A program made the translations under genes and the position numbers. This document shows positions 20,471 through 27,262 of a stretch of 40,731 nt of DNA, piece by piece. The number at the start of each line of letters is the position of its first letter. Positions within the stretch are counted from its first letter, which is position 1. Source of the DNA: a virus; IMG/VR virus record IMGVR_UViG_3300009177_001103, positions 1 to 40,731 of that record; one strand, 5' to 3'. The notes beneath the pieces are model-generated. The model searched no databases, had not been told where the DNA came from, and saw only the letters and a list, made by a program, of their open reading frames with translations.

Positions 20471-20739
20471 AACAATTCCCCCGTCTCTTCCACATTTTTC
20501 TTCTTGATCGGCTTTGCCTTCTGCACCGCCACCGCCTGTACAGTTCCTCGCAACACTGCCGTTACTTCATCCACCACATCCATCCCATGCTCAACGCAGT
20601 AGGTACGCTGTCCGGTCAGCCACACACCGCCCACCCGATGTTTCCCCACACAGCACATCGGTCGCATCGTCGCGAAGCAGTCTTCCTTCACCACTTCCCC
20701 ACCAAAGACGTCGAAGAGAATATCGTTATCAAGCGCCAC
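20467..20739 (-). CDS. Hypothetical protein (90 aa)
   Basis: A GTG start with a strong AAAAAAGGAGG site. Contains a CC/C/H-bearing central section (MRPMCCVGKHRVGGVW, TYCVEHGMDVV), perhaps metal binding, and a lysine-rich C-terminal stretch (KAKPIKKKN). Not recognised. A leader hairpin lies immediately upstream. Confidence 0.6.
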   Translation of the reverse strand: MALDNDILFDVFGGEVVKEDCFATMRPMCCVGKHRVGGVWLTGQRTYCVEHGMDVVDEVTAVLRGTVQAVAVQKAKPIKKKNVEETGELL

Positions 20740-20754
20740 GACCGCCTCCTTTTT

Positions 20755-20782
20755 TACGCAGCCGCTTGCGTACGGCTGCGTA
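20755..20782 (-). other. Leader hairpin before 20467-20739
   Basis: A perfect 10-bp stem (TACGCAGCCG at 20755-20764, CGGCTGCGTA at 20773-20782) with an 8-base loop stands directly before the AAAAAAGGAGG site on the minus strand. On the plus strand the stem has only a short T-run in front, so it is not a plus-strand terminator. Confidence 0.65.
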
Positions 20783-20788
20783 CATACG

Positions 20789-21160
20789 CTATTTTAGGGG
20801 GGCAAGACATTCAGACGCAGAGGATGACTGTGTATGAAGAGGGATAGGAATGAAACCAAGTTGTTTTGCGCGCGCCAGTGCTACACTGGTACACTCCTCC
20901 AGGGAAAGCCCTGGTTTTTCTGTTCTGACAATCTTCAGCAACGCCGGCAGCAAGCCCACGTCCGCCATTTCTGGCGTAAGCGTGTAGAGATCCTTGCCCC
21001 ACTCCGCATGTCCCTCAACGACCGTGCCCTCGCCCTCAATGTCCAGCCAGTACGACGTGTCTTGGGCGCTATCCGCCCCATCCAAGGCATAGCCCAAATG
21101 TTGAAACCCATCCCGTTTCAACTCCGAATCTGCCATTAAGAAACTGGAAAAATGTGACAT
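20789..21160 (-). CDS. Hypothetical protein (123 aa)
   Basis: Starts after GGTAAAGGAGTTGTCTC, a site resembling the leader ends of the 26-28 kb genes. An acidic globular protein (SYWLDIEGEGTVVEGHAEW) with a helical C-terminal half (MADVGLLPALLKIVRTEKPG). No family recognised. Last gene before the HTH regulator. Confidence 0.6.
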   Translation of the reverse strand: MSHFSSFLMADSELKRDGFQHLGYALDGADSAQDTSYWLDIEGEGTVVEGHAEWGKDLYTLTPEMADVGLLPALLKIVRTEKPGLSLEECTSVALARAKQLGFIPIPLHTQSSSASECLAPLK

Positions 21161-21197
21161 GAGACAACTCCTTTACCCTATCGATAAAATACGAGAG

Positions 21198-21428
21198 TTA
21201 GGCCGCAGTATCCGTCAGTTGCGGCGCCGTCAGTTTGGCAAAGTCGTCACGATGCATGCGCCATCCCGCCCCAATTTTTTGGCCCGGCAAATGCCCCTTT
21301 TCCAGCAACCGCCGCACTGTCCGCGCCGAATAACCCAGCGCCGCCGCGATCGCGCCCACCGTGACAAACACCGCCCCTTCCGCCTGTTCCAGACTGTCCG
21401 TCTTTGACTCTTTTGTCCGACTTTGCAT
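21198..21428 (-). CDS. Excisionase/MerR-like helix-turn-helix protein
   Basis: A 76-residue protein; ATG 21428 is used because the longer frame needs a TTG. A winged-helix HTH of the helix_turn_helix_17/excisionase group is visible: FVTVGAIAAALGYSARTVRR, then LLEKGHLPGQKIGAGWRMHR with the wing, as in Xis/AlpA-like proteins. It faces a plus-strand regulator across tandem repeats. Likely a transcriptional switch protein or a DNA-bending excisionase. No integrase is seen in the window. Confidence 0.75.
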   Translation of the reverse strand: MQSRTKESKTDSLEQAEGAVFVTVGAIAAALGYSARTVRRLLEKGHLPGQKIGAGWRMHRDDFAKLTAPQLTDTAA

Positions 21429-21438
21429 AATATGACCG

Positions 21439-21468
21439 TACAAGGAATTACAAGAAATGTCAAGTAAC
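21439..21468. repeat. Tandem 10-base operator repeats between divergent regulators
   Basis: TACAAGGAAT (21439-21448) and TACAAGAAAT (21449-21458) are adjacent, differ by one base and sit one helical turn apart; a looser third unit (GTCAAGTAAC) follows. A minus-strand TTGACA (21463-21458) overlaps them. The placement between two divergent DNA-binding genes marks a likely control site. Confidence 0.6.
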
Positions 21469-21488
21469 CTCTTGCCGTCCGCTAACTT

Positions 21489-22031
21489 ATGAATATCGTT
21501 GACAAAAAAGCGCTGTTACGCAAACTGCTTGCGGAAAGTAAACGAGGGTTTCATTTGGAGCTCGTGCGCCTGCTGTCTATTTCGCTCAAGACTTTATGGA
21601 ATTGGGAGAAAGGGAAGCAGTGGCCGAACCTCGAACAAGAAAAGGAATTGTGGGAGCAGTTAGGATATAAGCTGCGTGAGGATGGAAGTGTGAAGAAACG
21701 GCAGCGGCCAGGGCCCACACCCCTTCCCGCGGCGCCGGTTTCGCCTGATGTGGGGGCATTGTTAGCGTTGTTTGGTGAACTACTCACGCACCATCGTGCG
21801 CTCGCGCCACTGTACGCCTCGCTCGAGGAGCTCTTAATTCAGGGTGTGAACTTGCCCGCGGTAACGCCAGGAGAAGAAGCCACAGCGGCCACGGTGCGGC
21901 ATTTGCAGCAAGTGGAGAACGAAACGAGGCATGCTCTTTCTCAACTTCAACCACCTGTCCCCACCCTTCCCCCGTTGTTGCCTGTACCAAAAACCCTCTC
22001 TCCCATAGAGGATAGCGAGTATGACAGCTGA
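21489..22031 (+). CDS. Putative HTH regulator (180 aa), plus-strand island
   Basis: A plus-strand gene inside the leftward region. The N-terminal ~65 residues look like an HTH domain (RGFHLELVRLLSISLKTLWN, then WEKGKQWPNLEQEKELWEQL), a Cro/C1-type pattern in which NWEKGK is the conserved turn. The rest is a proline-rich and helical tail (to residue 180). No clear ribosome binding site precedes ATG 21489, so the mRNA may be leaderless. It is divergent from the excisionase-like gene, a layout typical of phage lysogeny switches. Confidence 0.65.
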   Translation: MNIVDKKALLRKLLAESKRGFHLELVRLLSISLKTLWNWEKGKQWPNLEQEKELWEQLGYKLREDGSVKKRQRPGPTPLPAAPVSPDVGALLALFGELLTHHRALAPLYASLEELLIQGVNLPAVTPGEEATAATVRHLQQVENETRHALSQLQPPVPTLPPLLPVPKTLSPIEDSEYDS

Positions 22032-22227
22032 CCCAAAAGCATTACTACAGTATTTGTTGAATGACGAGACGAGATCCGCCCACGTTACGGCGGCGCTAGT
22101 CAAGATGATGGAAGGCGTGTTGGACGCGTTGCGCTACGAGCAGCAAGCGCATGCGAGAAGGCAGGCGATGATTGAAGCCGAACTCCAGCAAGGCCGGAGT
22201 CCGACCGATGGGCATGAAGAGAGTTAG
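22021..22227 (+). CDS. Small helical protein (68 aa)
   Basis: Overlaps the end of the upstream regulator (start at 22021) and has GGATAGCGAGT before the ATG. Fully helical with charged faces (ALLQYLLNDETRSAHVTAAL, EGVLDALRYEQQAHARRQAM). It may be a coupled partner of the HTH protein. It ends 11 bases from the convergent gene; no terminator hairpin is evident. Confidence 0.6.
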   Translation: MTADPKALLQYLLNDETRSAHVTAALVKMMEGVLDALRYEQQAHARRQAMIEAELQQGRSPTDGHEES

Positions 22228-22238
22228 CGAGGGTATCC

Positions 22239-22544
22239 TTACTGTACGTTACGCACCCACGTTGTCACTGGTCCGACATACATAACATCGTCCCAGCGGT
22301 ACGTTCTTTTCACTTCTTGCATATCTGGGGTATCGTACACCGCAGTTGTTATGACTTCCCGACCATCGGGTGTCTTCCATATACTATATAGTGGGGGGCG
22401 TGACCCGTCTGCCATTTGCCCTTGTATTCGATCAGCTGCATGTTGACTATAATATCCATAATGCACGGTTTCTGCTCCTTGTAGAGGTGTATGGTTTAAC
22501 AAGATTCCCAACATCACTGCTGTGATTCGTAGTACTTTGATCAT
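22239..22544 (-). CDS. Exported hypothetical protein (101 aa)
   Basis: Starts after AAAGGAGA. The first ~23 residues (MIKVLRITAVMLGILLNHTP ending LQGAET) form a classical signal peptide. The mature part is ~78 residues with Tyr/Trp-rich strands (YGYYSQHAAD, VMYVGPVTTWVRN). Unknown; last gene of the rightmost leftward operon. Confidence 0.6.
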   Translation of the reverse strand: MIKVLRITAVMLGILLNHTPLQGAETVHYGYYSQHAADRIQGQMADGSRPPLYSIWKTPDGREVITTAVYDTPDMQEVKRTYRWDDVMYVGPVTTWVRNVQ

Positions 22545-22555
22545 TGTTTTCTCCT

Positions 22556-22954
22556 TTACGATTCTCCTCTGCGTTTCCCAAGCTGGGCGTTGATCGTTTC
22601 AGTAAGCAGCAAGGTGTCATCCCAGGTTTCGCAGTCTACGTGCAGAATTGCCCCCGGCTGTTGCTCCGTTCCTTTGCACGTAATCTGCACGTAGGGGAGT
22701 TGCAACGTCCCGTCTGCAAGGGGATACCCGCCTAGTCGGCGCTGTATAACGGCTACCACTGCCGCCCGCACGGATTGCCCATCAGGGAGGAAAATCATGG
22801 GGTCGCTTTCCGTCTCTTCGGGCGCGTCGACTTGGGGAATCGGCGCCATCTGAATCCACTTGCTGTCTCCGATCTCGCCGGCGAAGACTTGACCATCGCT
22901 TCTCAGCGCATAGACGATAGTGCCCGCTGCCGTAATGTGGAGTATTTTGGTCAT
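22556..22954 (-). CDS. Hypothetical protein (132 aa)
   Basis: Starts after AGAAAGGAAA. Mixed beta/alpha protein: MTKILHITAAGTIVYALRSD, an acidic loop (DAPEETESDP) and a C-terminal helix (LLLTETINAQLGKRRGES). No signal peptide or known motif. Co-directional with its neighbours. Confidence 0.6.
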   Translation of the reverse strand: MTKILHITAAGTIVYALRSDGQVFAGEIGDSKWIQMAPIPQVDAPEETESDPMIFLPDGQSVRAAVVAVIQRRLGGYPLADGTLQLPYVQITCKGTEQQPGAILHVDCETWDDTLLLTETINAQLGKRRGES

Positions 22955-22968
22955 GGTGTTTTTCCTTT

Positions 22969-23127
22969 CTAAGAGGTCAAAAATTCAACCGCGCGTCCTA
23001 GGGTCAGGCAGGTAAGCCCCATGGCAAGGGCAGAGAGTTGCTCTTCGCAATCTGAGGCTATAAAAGCCCACCCAAAAAAGAATAAAGCGAAGAGTATACA
23101 TGCAAAAAAGGCTATGAAAGTCTTCAT
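22969..23127 (-). CDS. Small membrane protein (52 aa)
   Basis: The start at 23127 overlaps the upstream gene's stop (23124) and has AGAAAGGGCGAGG. One or two membrane segments (TFIAFFACILFALFFFGWAF, then a second weaker one). Not recognised. Confidence 0.55.
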   Translation of the reverse strand: MKTFIAFFACILFALFFFGWAFIASDCEEQLSALAMGLTCLTLGRAVEFLTS

Positions 23128-23588
23128 GGCCTCGCCCTTTCTAATTCGACTCGCGTGTGCGCATTCGTACATGCCGGCCTACGCCCCAGAGCAGGCCAAT
23201 CCACGCTAATAAACTCGGAGACGCATCGTACCGTGCCTACTCGTGATGAAATGCCTCGAAGCTGCACTTTCTCGCCACAGGTAAAGGTCTCTGGGGCTGC
23301 GGGGGTAGTTGTGCCGAGGATGGTATAGCAGACCGCCGCTGCGTGTTTGCAGGGTTTTTGGCGGTGCTCATAGTCTTTGCAGGTGCATGACGCAATAAGC
23401 TCGCACAGATACACGCCATACTCTTCCCCGTTGTTTGTGACAGTTGCGTCCACTCCGGTGGTGCCGTGAAAACCGACAATCGCCACCCGCAATGTATCGT
23501 CGTCCAGTCCACATCGCGCCTTCAGCTTCCGTTCCTTGTCAATCCGCTCCAGGATTTGTCTCGCAATCGTTTCAATGCTATTCTCCAT
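23124..23588 (-). CDS. SWIM zinc-finger protein (154 aa)
   Basis: Contains a SWIM-type zinc finger (SCTCKDYEHRQKPCKHAAAV, about 66-86), the CxC...CxH pattern found in DNA- or protein-binding proteins such as SWI2/SNF2-linked and Shu-complex factors. An N-terminal helical region (IARQILERIDKERKLKARCG) precedes it and a strand-rich tail follows. In a phage early operon it may bind DNA or a host protein. The start at 23588 has AGACAGGAGA. Confidence 0.7.
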   Translation of the reverse strand: MENSIETIARQILERIDKERKLKARCGLDDDTLRVAIVGFHGTTGVDATVTNNGEEYGVYLCELIASCTCKDYEHRQKPCKHAAAVCYTILGTTTPAAPETFTCGEKVQLRGISSRVGTVRCVSEFISVDWPALGRRPACTNAHTRVELERARP

Positions 23589-23766
23589 GTTGTGTCTCCT
23601 GTCTCGTTTGGTCTACGCCCGTGCCTAGTTTGCAGCTACGCACGGGTTGCTTCGTTTCAGTTATCGCACCTGCTACTTTGTTGAGACTTGTTGATATGGC
23701 TAGCAAGCCCAAAAATAACAATCCCCCAATAATACAGAAAATCATATAGTCGGCTATTGATAGCAT
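23578..23766 (-). CDS. Small membrane protein (62 aa)
   Basis: The start at 23766 follows AAAGGAGAAAAGGACA. One hydrophobic segment (YMIFCIIGGLLFLGLLAIS) then a polar tail with one cysteine. It overlaps the start of the SWIM gene by 11 bases. Type II membrane topology likely; function unknown. Confidence 0.55.
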   Translation of the reverse strand: MLSIADYMIFCIIGGLLFLGLLAISTSLNKVAGAITETKQPVRSCKLGTGVDQTRQETQHGE

Positions 23767-23780
23767 TGTCCTTTTCTCCT

Positions 23781-24047
23781 TTACTTTTCCACGGCGTGAC
23801 ACCAACACGCGCAGGTGAGTACGCAGCTCGGACCACGAGCCGCGCCGGTGTGTCCGCAATTATCCGTGTGGCAGCGCACGACAAAAAAGGGTACGCCCCA
23901 ATGGCGAATTTCCCACTCTGCCCCGAGTTCCTGCTGTTTCCGTAGTGCCTGTGTTCGGTTCGTATAGTGCAACGCGTAGGGTTGTCCCTTGTACATCTTC
24001 GCGGCAACCCTTGCGCCGTTGTTGAGCTTGACTGTGAGTTGGGTCAT
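23781..24047 (-). CDS. Small cysteine-rich protein (88 aa)
   Basis: Starts after AAGGAGAAGC. The N-terminal half is strand-rich with a basic helix (YTNRTQALRKQQELGAEWEI). The C-terminal half has a dense Cys/His set (CHTDNCGHTG, CVLTCACWCH), likely a zinc site. No known family. Confidence 0.6.
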   Translation of the reverse strand: MTQLTVKLNNGARVAAKMYKGQPYALHYTNRTQALRKQQELGAEWEIRHWGVPFFVVRCHTDNCGHTGAARGPSCVLTCACWCHAVEK

Positions 24048-24068
24048 GCTATGCTTCTCCTTGTCTGT

Positions 24069-24242
24069 TCATCCTTCAATTGTCTGTGCCCTGAGCAGAG
24101 CCAAGCTACGCGAAAGCTTGGCTTTTGCGCGTTTACAGACCTTACGCCGTTCTCTTTGATAAAGCCTGCTTATCACGGATACCGTGCTATCCCTGATGAG
24201 CGCCTCCTCGTAGCCGTTGGCTTGGGGTTCAAAGTGGGGCAT
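24069..24242 (-). CDS. Small basic helical protein (57 aa)
   Basis: ATG 24242 begins immediately after the stop of the upstream gene (TAAATG). The product MPHFEPQANGYEEALIRDST continues as a basic helix (RLYQRERRKVCKRAKAKLSR). A 9-bp inverted repeat, AGCCAAGCT/AGCTTGGCT, lies inside the last third of the gene. That could mean the hairpin is a leader of the next gene and the reading frame is fortuitous. Moderate support only. Confidence 0.45.
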   Translation of the reverse strand: MPHFEPQANGYEEALIRDSTVSVISRLYQRERRKVCKRAKAKLSRSLALLRAQTIEG

Positions 24243-24479
24243 TTAGTCCTCCTTTTCTGCGTCCTTCATAATTTGACGAGCAACTACTTCCCAGTTGGTA
24301 TTGTCTGCGACCTCTTCAAAAGTGGTAGGATCAATTTGCGACGCTCGCACCTGGAGCCATTCAGAGAAGTCACTCAAGCCTTGCGCTCCTGGCCGTTCCG
24401 ATTGCCAATCGCTTACGATCTCCGCTGCACTTGTGGAGGCGTCTGCGAGCTGTGTCCAGTGGGTGATTCTGTTTTCCAT
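24243..24479 (-). CDS. Acidic helical protein (78 aa)
   Basis: The start at 24479 has GAGAAGGAGAT. Helical throughout (HWTQLADASTSAAEIVSDWQ, then WEVVARQIMKDAEKED), acidic, no motif recognised. Preceded by a leader holding two hairpins. Confidence 0.6.
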   Translation of the reverse strand: MENRITHWTQLADASTSAAEIVSDWQSERPGAQGLSDFSEWLQVRASQIDPTTFEEVADNTNWEVVARQIMKDAEKED

Positions 24480-24499
24480 CGTCTCATCTCCTTCTCTCT

Positions 24500-24547
24500 G
24501 CCCCCTCTCTCCGAAGGGGCGTAGCGAAAGAGGCTCCCGAAGGAGCC
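24500..24547 (-). other. Two leader hairpins before 24243-24479
   Basis: Read on the minus strand, GGCTCC-TTCG-GGAGCC (24547-24532) is a perfect 6-bp stem closed by a UUCG-type tetraloop. A second stem, GCCCC/GGGGC, spans 24520-24500. The ribosome binding site GAGAAGGAGAT follows. There is no U-run, so this is not a classical terminator. Confidence 0.65.
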
Positions 24548-24558
24548 GGGGTGGTTAG

Positions 24559-24729
24559 TTAGAGATCCTTGATTATTTCCTTGAGCAGTTCCGCCATGAC
24601 GCTGAGGTGGTCTTTTTCACGGAACGTAGAGCCAAGTTCATAGTCTCCTGTGTCTAAGCGGTTCTGTATTGTGGTCCACTTTTCAAGATATTTATTCTCA
24701 AGTTCTGCTCGTGTTTTCTTTGTTTTCAT
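24559..24729 (-). CDS. Small charged helical protein (56 aa)
   Basis: ATG 24729 has GAGAAGGAGAAA upstream; an earlier in-frame ATG lacks one. Charged helical protein (KKTRAELENKYLEKWTTIQN, then KDHLSVMAELLKEIIKDL). No family recognised. Confidence 0.6.
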   Translation of the reverse strand: MKTKKTRAELENKYLEKWTTIQNRLDTGDYELGSTFREKDHLSVMAELLKEIIKDL

Positions 24730-24783
24730 ATTATTTTCTCCTTCTCTTTTTTGTTCCATCCCCGTAAAGGCTGGACTAGGGGG

Positions 24784-25029
24784 CTAGCTCGTGGACCAGT
24801 ACGCCATCTTCTTTCCGTCTTTTTCGCTGTAGCCAGGACAGCCTCGCTCGTCGCTATAGCGAGGACAGAAAAAACGATACCGATCGAGCTTTGTTGCTGT
24901 CCAGTTTCTCCCGTCCCCCCTTGAGACCTCGGTTAAGAGCTCTTGAGGATCTTCTCCAGCATCTTCGAGCGCTAACTGGATGTTCTCCTCACTCAGAGCT
25001 TGTCCGCAATTACTACAGTGTTCTTTCAT
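24784..25029 (-). CDS. Zinc-ribbon protein (81 aa)
   Basis: Begins HCSNCGQALSEENIQLALED and carries more cysteines near FFCPRYSDERGCPGY, so two CxxC-like halves could form a zinc ribbon around a helical insert. The start at 25029 has CGAAGGAGA, preceded by a stem-loop. Confidence 0.6.
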   Translation of the reverse strand: MKEHCSNCGQALSEENIQLALEDAGEDPQELLTEVSRGDGRNWTATKLDRYRFFCPRYSDERGCPGYSEKDGKKMAYWSTS

Positions 25030-25051
25030 GATGTTTTCTCCTTCGTGTGAG

Positions 25052-25065
25052 GCCCCCGGAGGGGC
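25052..25065 (-). other. Leader hairpin, family C copy 1
   Basis: Minus-strand GCCCC-TCCG-GGGGC, followed by CTCACACGAAGGAG, the ribosome binding site of 24784-25029. The same flank and loop recur at 25416-25433 with a different stem. Confidence 0.6.
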
Positions 25066-25074
25066 TGCTGCTGG

Positions 25075-25395
25075 TTAGCATTCACAACACCCGTCAAATT
25101 GACATGGATACCCCTCATGGGGGCACCCGCTGTCAGGGTGGAGAGGTCCCCCTGATACGAGGGGCAGCTCACGTATTTCTGCTCGCGTCAGCACCCGCCC
25201 AAAATGGGAATTCTCAGGATAGGGTTCCTCCCCTGCGTATTGGGAGGAAACATTCCCCCCCTGCTCTGCGATCTCTTTCACTCCACACTCACAAACCACA
25301 TACAGATAGTATGCAGTCCCACATGCCCCGTGTGGGAATCCGCAGACGGCGGTGTGTGTAATTTCTTCTTCTGCCTTTACTGGTTTATGCTCCAT
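25075..25395 (-). CDS. Cysteine-rich protein (106 aa)
   Basis: ATG 25395 follows CGAAGGAGGAGC; the upstream frame extension runs through the leader hairpin and is not used. Cysteines are spread across VCGFPHGACG, VVCECGVKEI and the end CPHEGYPCQFDGCCEC, suggesting one or more zinc sites. Function unknown. Confidence 0.6.
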   Translation of the reverse strand: MEHKPVKAEEEITHTAVCGFPHGACGTAYYLYVVCECGVKEIAEQGGNVSSQYAGEEPYPENSHFGRVLTRAEIRELPLVSGGPLHPDSGCPHEGYPCQFDGCCEC

Positions 25396-25415
25396 TACGC
25401 TCCTCCTTCGTGTGA

Positions 25416-25433
25416 GGCAGGCCGGAGCCTGCC
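25416..25433 (-). other. Leader hairpin, family C copy 2
   Basis: Minus-strand GGCAGGC-TCCG-GCCTGCC (7 perfect pairs), followed by CTCACACGAAGGAG. It shares loop and downstream flank with 25052-25065, but the stem sequence differs while pairing is kept. Confidence 0.65.
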
Positions 25434-25441
25434 CTGGGTGG

Positions 25442-25696
25442 TTAGTCTTCAGCGAGATACTGCTTTGATTGTTGCTGCTGTTCACTGAGGTAGGTTTCTA
25501 GCACCTCTTTCGTTTCACGAATGAGGTGAAACCCGTAAAGCCTGGACAAAGGAAAGTACGGGGTCCGCAAGGGCGGCACGTCGGTAAATTCGACCCAGAC
25601 CCCCCATCGTCCGTCTTCGAGCTGATGGACTGACTCAGTGGGATGGAACGCTTCTACTCCGTTCCCGTGCGCGCGTAAGATCATGTCGTCGTTCAT
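25442..25696 (-). CDS. Hypothetical protein (84 aa)
   Basis: ATG 25696 is preceded by GGGAGGAACATC; the longer frame translates the leader repeat and is rejected. Beta-rich centre (EDGRWGVWVEFTDVPPLRTP) and a helical, glutamine-rich C-terminus (LETYLSEQQQQSKQYLAED). Unknown. Confidence 0.6.
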   Translation of the reverse strand: MNDDMILRAHGNGVEAFHPTESVHQLEDGRWGVWVEFTDVPPLRTPYFPLSRLYGFHLIRETKEVLETYLSEQQQQSKQYLAED

Positions 25697-25714
25697 GATG
25701 TTCCTCCCTGTGTT

Positions 25715-25757
25715 GTGGCCCCCAGCACAGCCGGGGGCGCGTTGTGGGTTAGGCTGC
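25715..25757 (-). repeat. 43-base direct repeat with GC hairpin, copy 1
   Basis: Nearly identical to 26780-26821 (one-base indel only). It spans the last codons and TAA of gene 25749-26489, a CCCCC/GGGGG stem (25718-25738), and leads into the GGGAGG site of the next gene. Confidence 0.75.
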
Positions 25758-26489
25758 TTGCTGTTCTTCCGCTTTCTCTTCCTGCATTTTTTCCAATGCC
25801 CCCTTACTCCAGAGCCATTGTTGATACCCCTCAATCAGGCCAGAGACGACCATGAAGACACGCTCGAATTTGTACTTGTTATTGTACGCGCGTTTTTCCA
25901 TTTCTTGGGGAAAAATGAAGTAGTAGGGGTCAACATAATACTTTTCCAGGATTTTGAGGGTCTCTCCTATCTGTGAGTAGAGGCGATAGCTCTCAAAGAG
26001 TGAGGGCAGGAGTTGCCCGTCTCGCCCGAACATCAGCCCGAAGATAGATTCTGCGGAACCGTCTGCCCGGCTGGGGACCAGCAACCATCTCTTATCGTAT
26101 TGCTTGCTGGACGCCGTCGTCACTTTTAAGTCGCTGGGGTGATAGTATTGGTCTTTCTTCTCGTTGTGCTTGAGCCCTGCATAGAAGAGCACATCCTTTG
26201 GATATGCCTGTTCATACATGCGCCAGCAGTCAGCGACAAAGGCTTTCTCGTCTTCACTTGCTGACAGAAAGAACACGCCGAGGCTCTCCAGAAAGTCAAC
26301 GAGTCGTTCCTCTGGAATGTTGTATTCGTGCGAGTGTTGCACATCCCGATCACCATAGGTGTCGTATGTCCTGGCCCACGGAACCACTGTCCGGCAATTT
26401 CTACCGACCGACGCCAAGTCGTAGGACTTCGCAATAAGGTACGCGTTGGTTTCGCCGTATGCCACAGAGGGGAATCGTAACATCGTCAT
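25749..26489 (-). CDS. Hypothetical protein (246 aa)
   Basis: The largest gene of this operon segment; the start at 26489 follows GGTAAAGGAGTTACGAA. A soluble alpha/beta protein (RFPSVAYGETNAYLIAKSYD, VDFLESLGVFFLSASEDEKA, ILEKYYVDPYYFIFPQEMEK) with a Glu/Gln-rich tail. No catalytic motif recognised. Its leader is copy 1 of the three-copy covarying hairpin module. Confidence 0.65.
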   Translation of the reverse strand: MTMLRFPSVAYGETNAYLIAKSYDLASVGRNCRTVVPWARTYDTYGDRDVQHSHEYNIPEERLVDFLESLGVFFLSASEDEKAFVADCWRMYEQAYPKDVLFYAGLKHNEKKDQYYHPSDLKVTTASSKQYDKRWLLVPSRADGSAESIFGLMFGRDGQLLPSLFESYRLYSQIGETLKILEKYYVDPYYFIFPQEMEKRAYNNKYKFERVFMVVSGLIEGYQQWLWSKGALEKMQEEKAEEQQAA

Positions 26490-26556
26490 TTCGTAACTCC
26501 TTTACCCACTAAACATAGCCCAACCAGTAAGACGCTGGCTGGACTCCATCGAGCGG
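26490..26556 (-). promoter_or_regulatory. Covarying leader module, copy 1
   Basis: Minus-strand order: GAGTCCA, a stem (CCAACCAG/CTGGCTGG, plus-strand 26520-26542), GGGCTATGTTTAGTGG, then TAAAGGAGT and the ATG. The same order occurs at 27263-27331 and 27874-27933. The stem changes between copies, with compensating bases. Confidence 0.7.
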
Positions 26557-26760
26557 TTAGTCTTCCTTACGAGACAGACATTCCTTGAGCGCATTGATTG
26601 CGCGGCTTGCTTCGTTCATGGACAAAATATCAAGGTGATTCCGGTCAAGGTAATGAAATCCTGTTTTCGGCCAGCGGTGCTTTGCAAAGCATTGGTCAAT
26701 GAGTCGTTTTAGATACGATTCCTGCGGTCCAGTAATCGACGCTCTCTTTTCACTCAACAC
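26557..26760 (-). CDS. Hypothetical protein (67 aa)
   Basis: A GTG at 26760 follows an excellent AAGGAGGG site. The longer frame upstream translates the 42-base repeat and is rejected. Helical protein (KRASITGPQESYLKRLIDQC, then MNEASRAINALKECLSRKED). The QxxYLxxLIxxC helix is reminiscent of small phage proteins that pack helices; unassigned. Confidence 0.6.
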   Translation of the reverse strand: MLSEKRASITGPQESYLKRLIDQCFAKHRWPKTGFHYLDRNHLDILSMNEASRAINALKECLSRKED

Positions 26761-26779
26761 GATGCTCCCTCCTTGTGGT

Positions 26780-26821
26780 GTGGCCCCCGCACAGCCGGGG
26801 GCGCGTTGTGGGTTAGGCTGC
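26780..26821 (-). repeat. 42-base direct repeat with GC hairpin, copy 2
   Basis: Matches 25715-25757 except for one missing base. It again covers the final Ala-Ala codons and TAA of the upstream gene, a CCCCC/GGGGG stem, and the approach to the next ribosome binding site. Confidence 0.75.
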
Positions 26822-27262
26822 GTATCGTTCCCATGCGTAGTCTCGCGCCTCTTGGTCCGTCGCTCCGTCAGCCCGCCTCTGCCGGTAGGCATTCTGAAAT
26901 CTCACCCAGCTGGCAAATTCCGCCTTGTAGCTCTCAGGGAGGAACTCACACTCTGCGGATTCTCCCGGCACCCATCCCACTTGCACGAGGTGATATTTAC
27001 AGCCATCAACAACCTCTGTCAGACTGCGATCCGCTCCGTACATGGTCGCACACGCAACCGGACTCGTGCCATCGAGTAACAGACTTGAGCAGTAGCCTTG
27101 TGGTGTTGTCCAGATAATCAAGCTATTCCCTCGCCAGCTCAGAAGGATGGGCGTGAAATTCTGCTCTAGGAAATTTCCCGCCTGCTCAAGCGCATCAGCC
27201 TGTGCTGCCCGCTTGTTTTCCCCTTTGCCTAGAAATCCGTGAAAATTGTATGTGCCTTTCAT
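26813..27262 (-). CDS. Hypothetical protein (149 aa)
   Basis: ATG 27262 has AAAGGAGTATCGAGG; the frame extends upstream through the leader module, which is not used. Globular alpha/beta protein (RAAQADALEQAGNFLEQNFT, SWRGNSLIIWTTPQGY, then EFASWVRFQNAYRQRRADGA). No family recognised. Confidence 0.6.
   Translation of the reverse strand: MKGTYNFHGFLGKGENKRAAQADALEQAGNFLEQNFTPILLSWRGNSLIIWTTPQGYCSSLLLDGTSPVACATMYGADRSLTEVVDGCKYHLVQVGWVPGESAECEFLPESYKAEFASWVRFQNAYRQRRADGATDQEARDYAWERYAA

Noticed and set aside
20018-20602. Long plus-strand frame across dcm and neighbours (194 aa)
   Set aside because: It is antisense to dcm and two coupled minus-strand genes, has no ribosome binding site and gives a low-information protein.
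24096-24134. AGCCAAGCT/AGCTTGGCT stem followed by TTTT as plus-strand terminator
   Set aside because: No plus-strand gene ends nearby; it more likely belongs to the minus-strand leader set or is coding.
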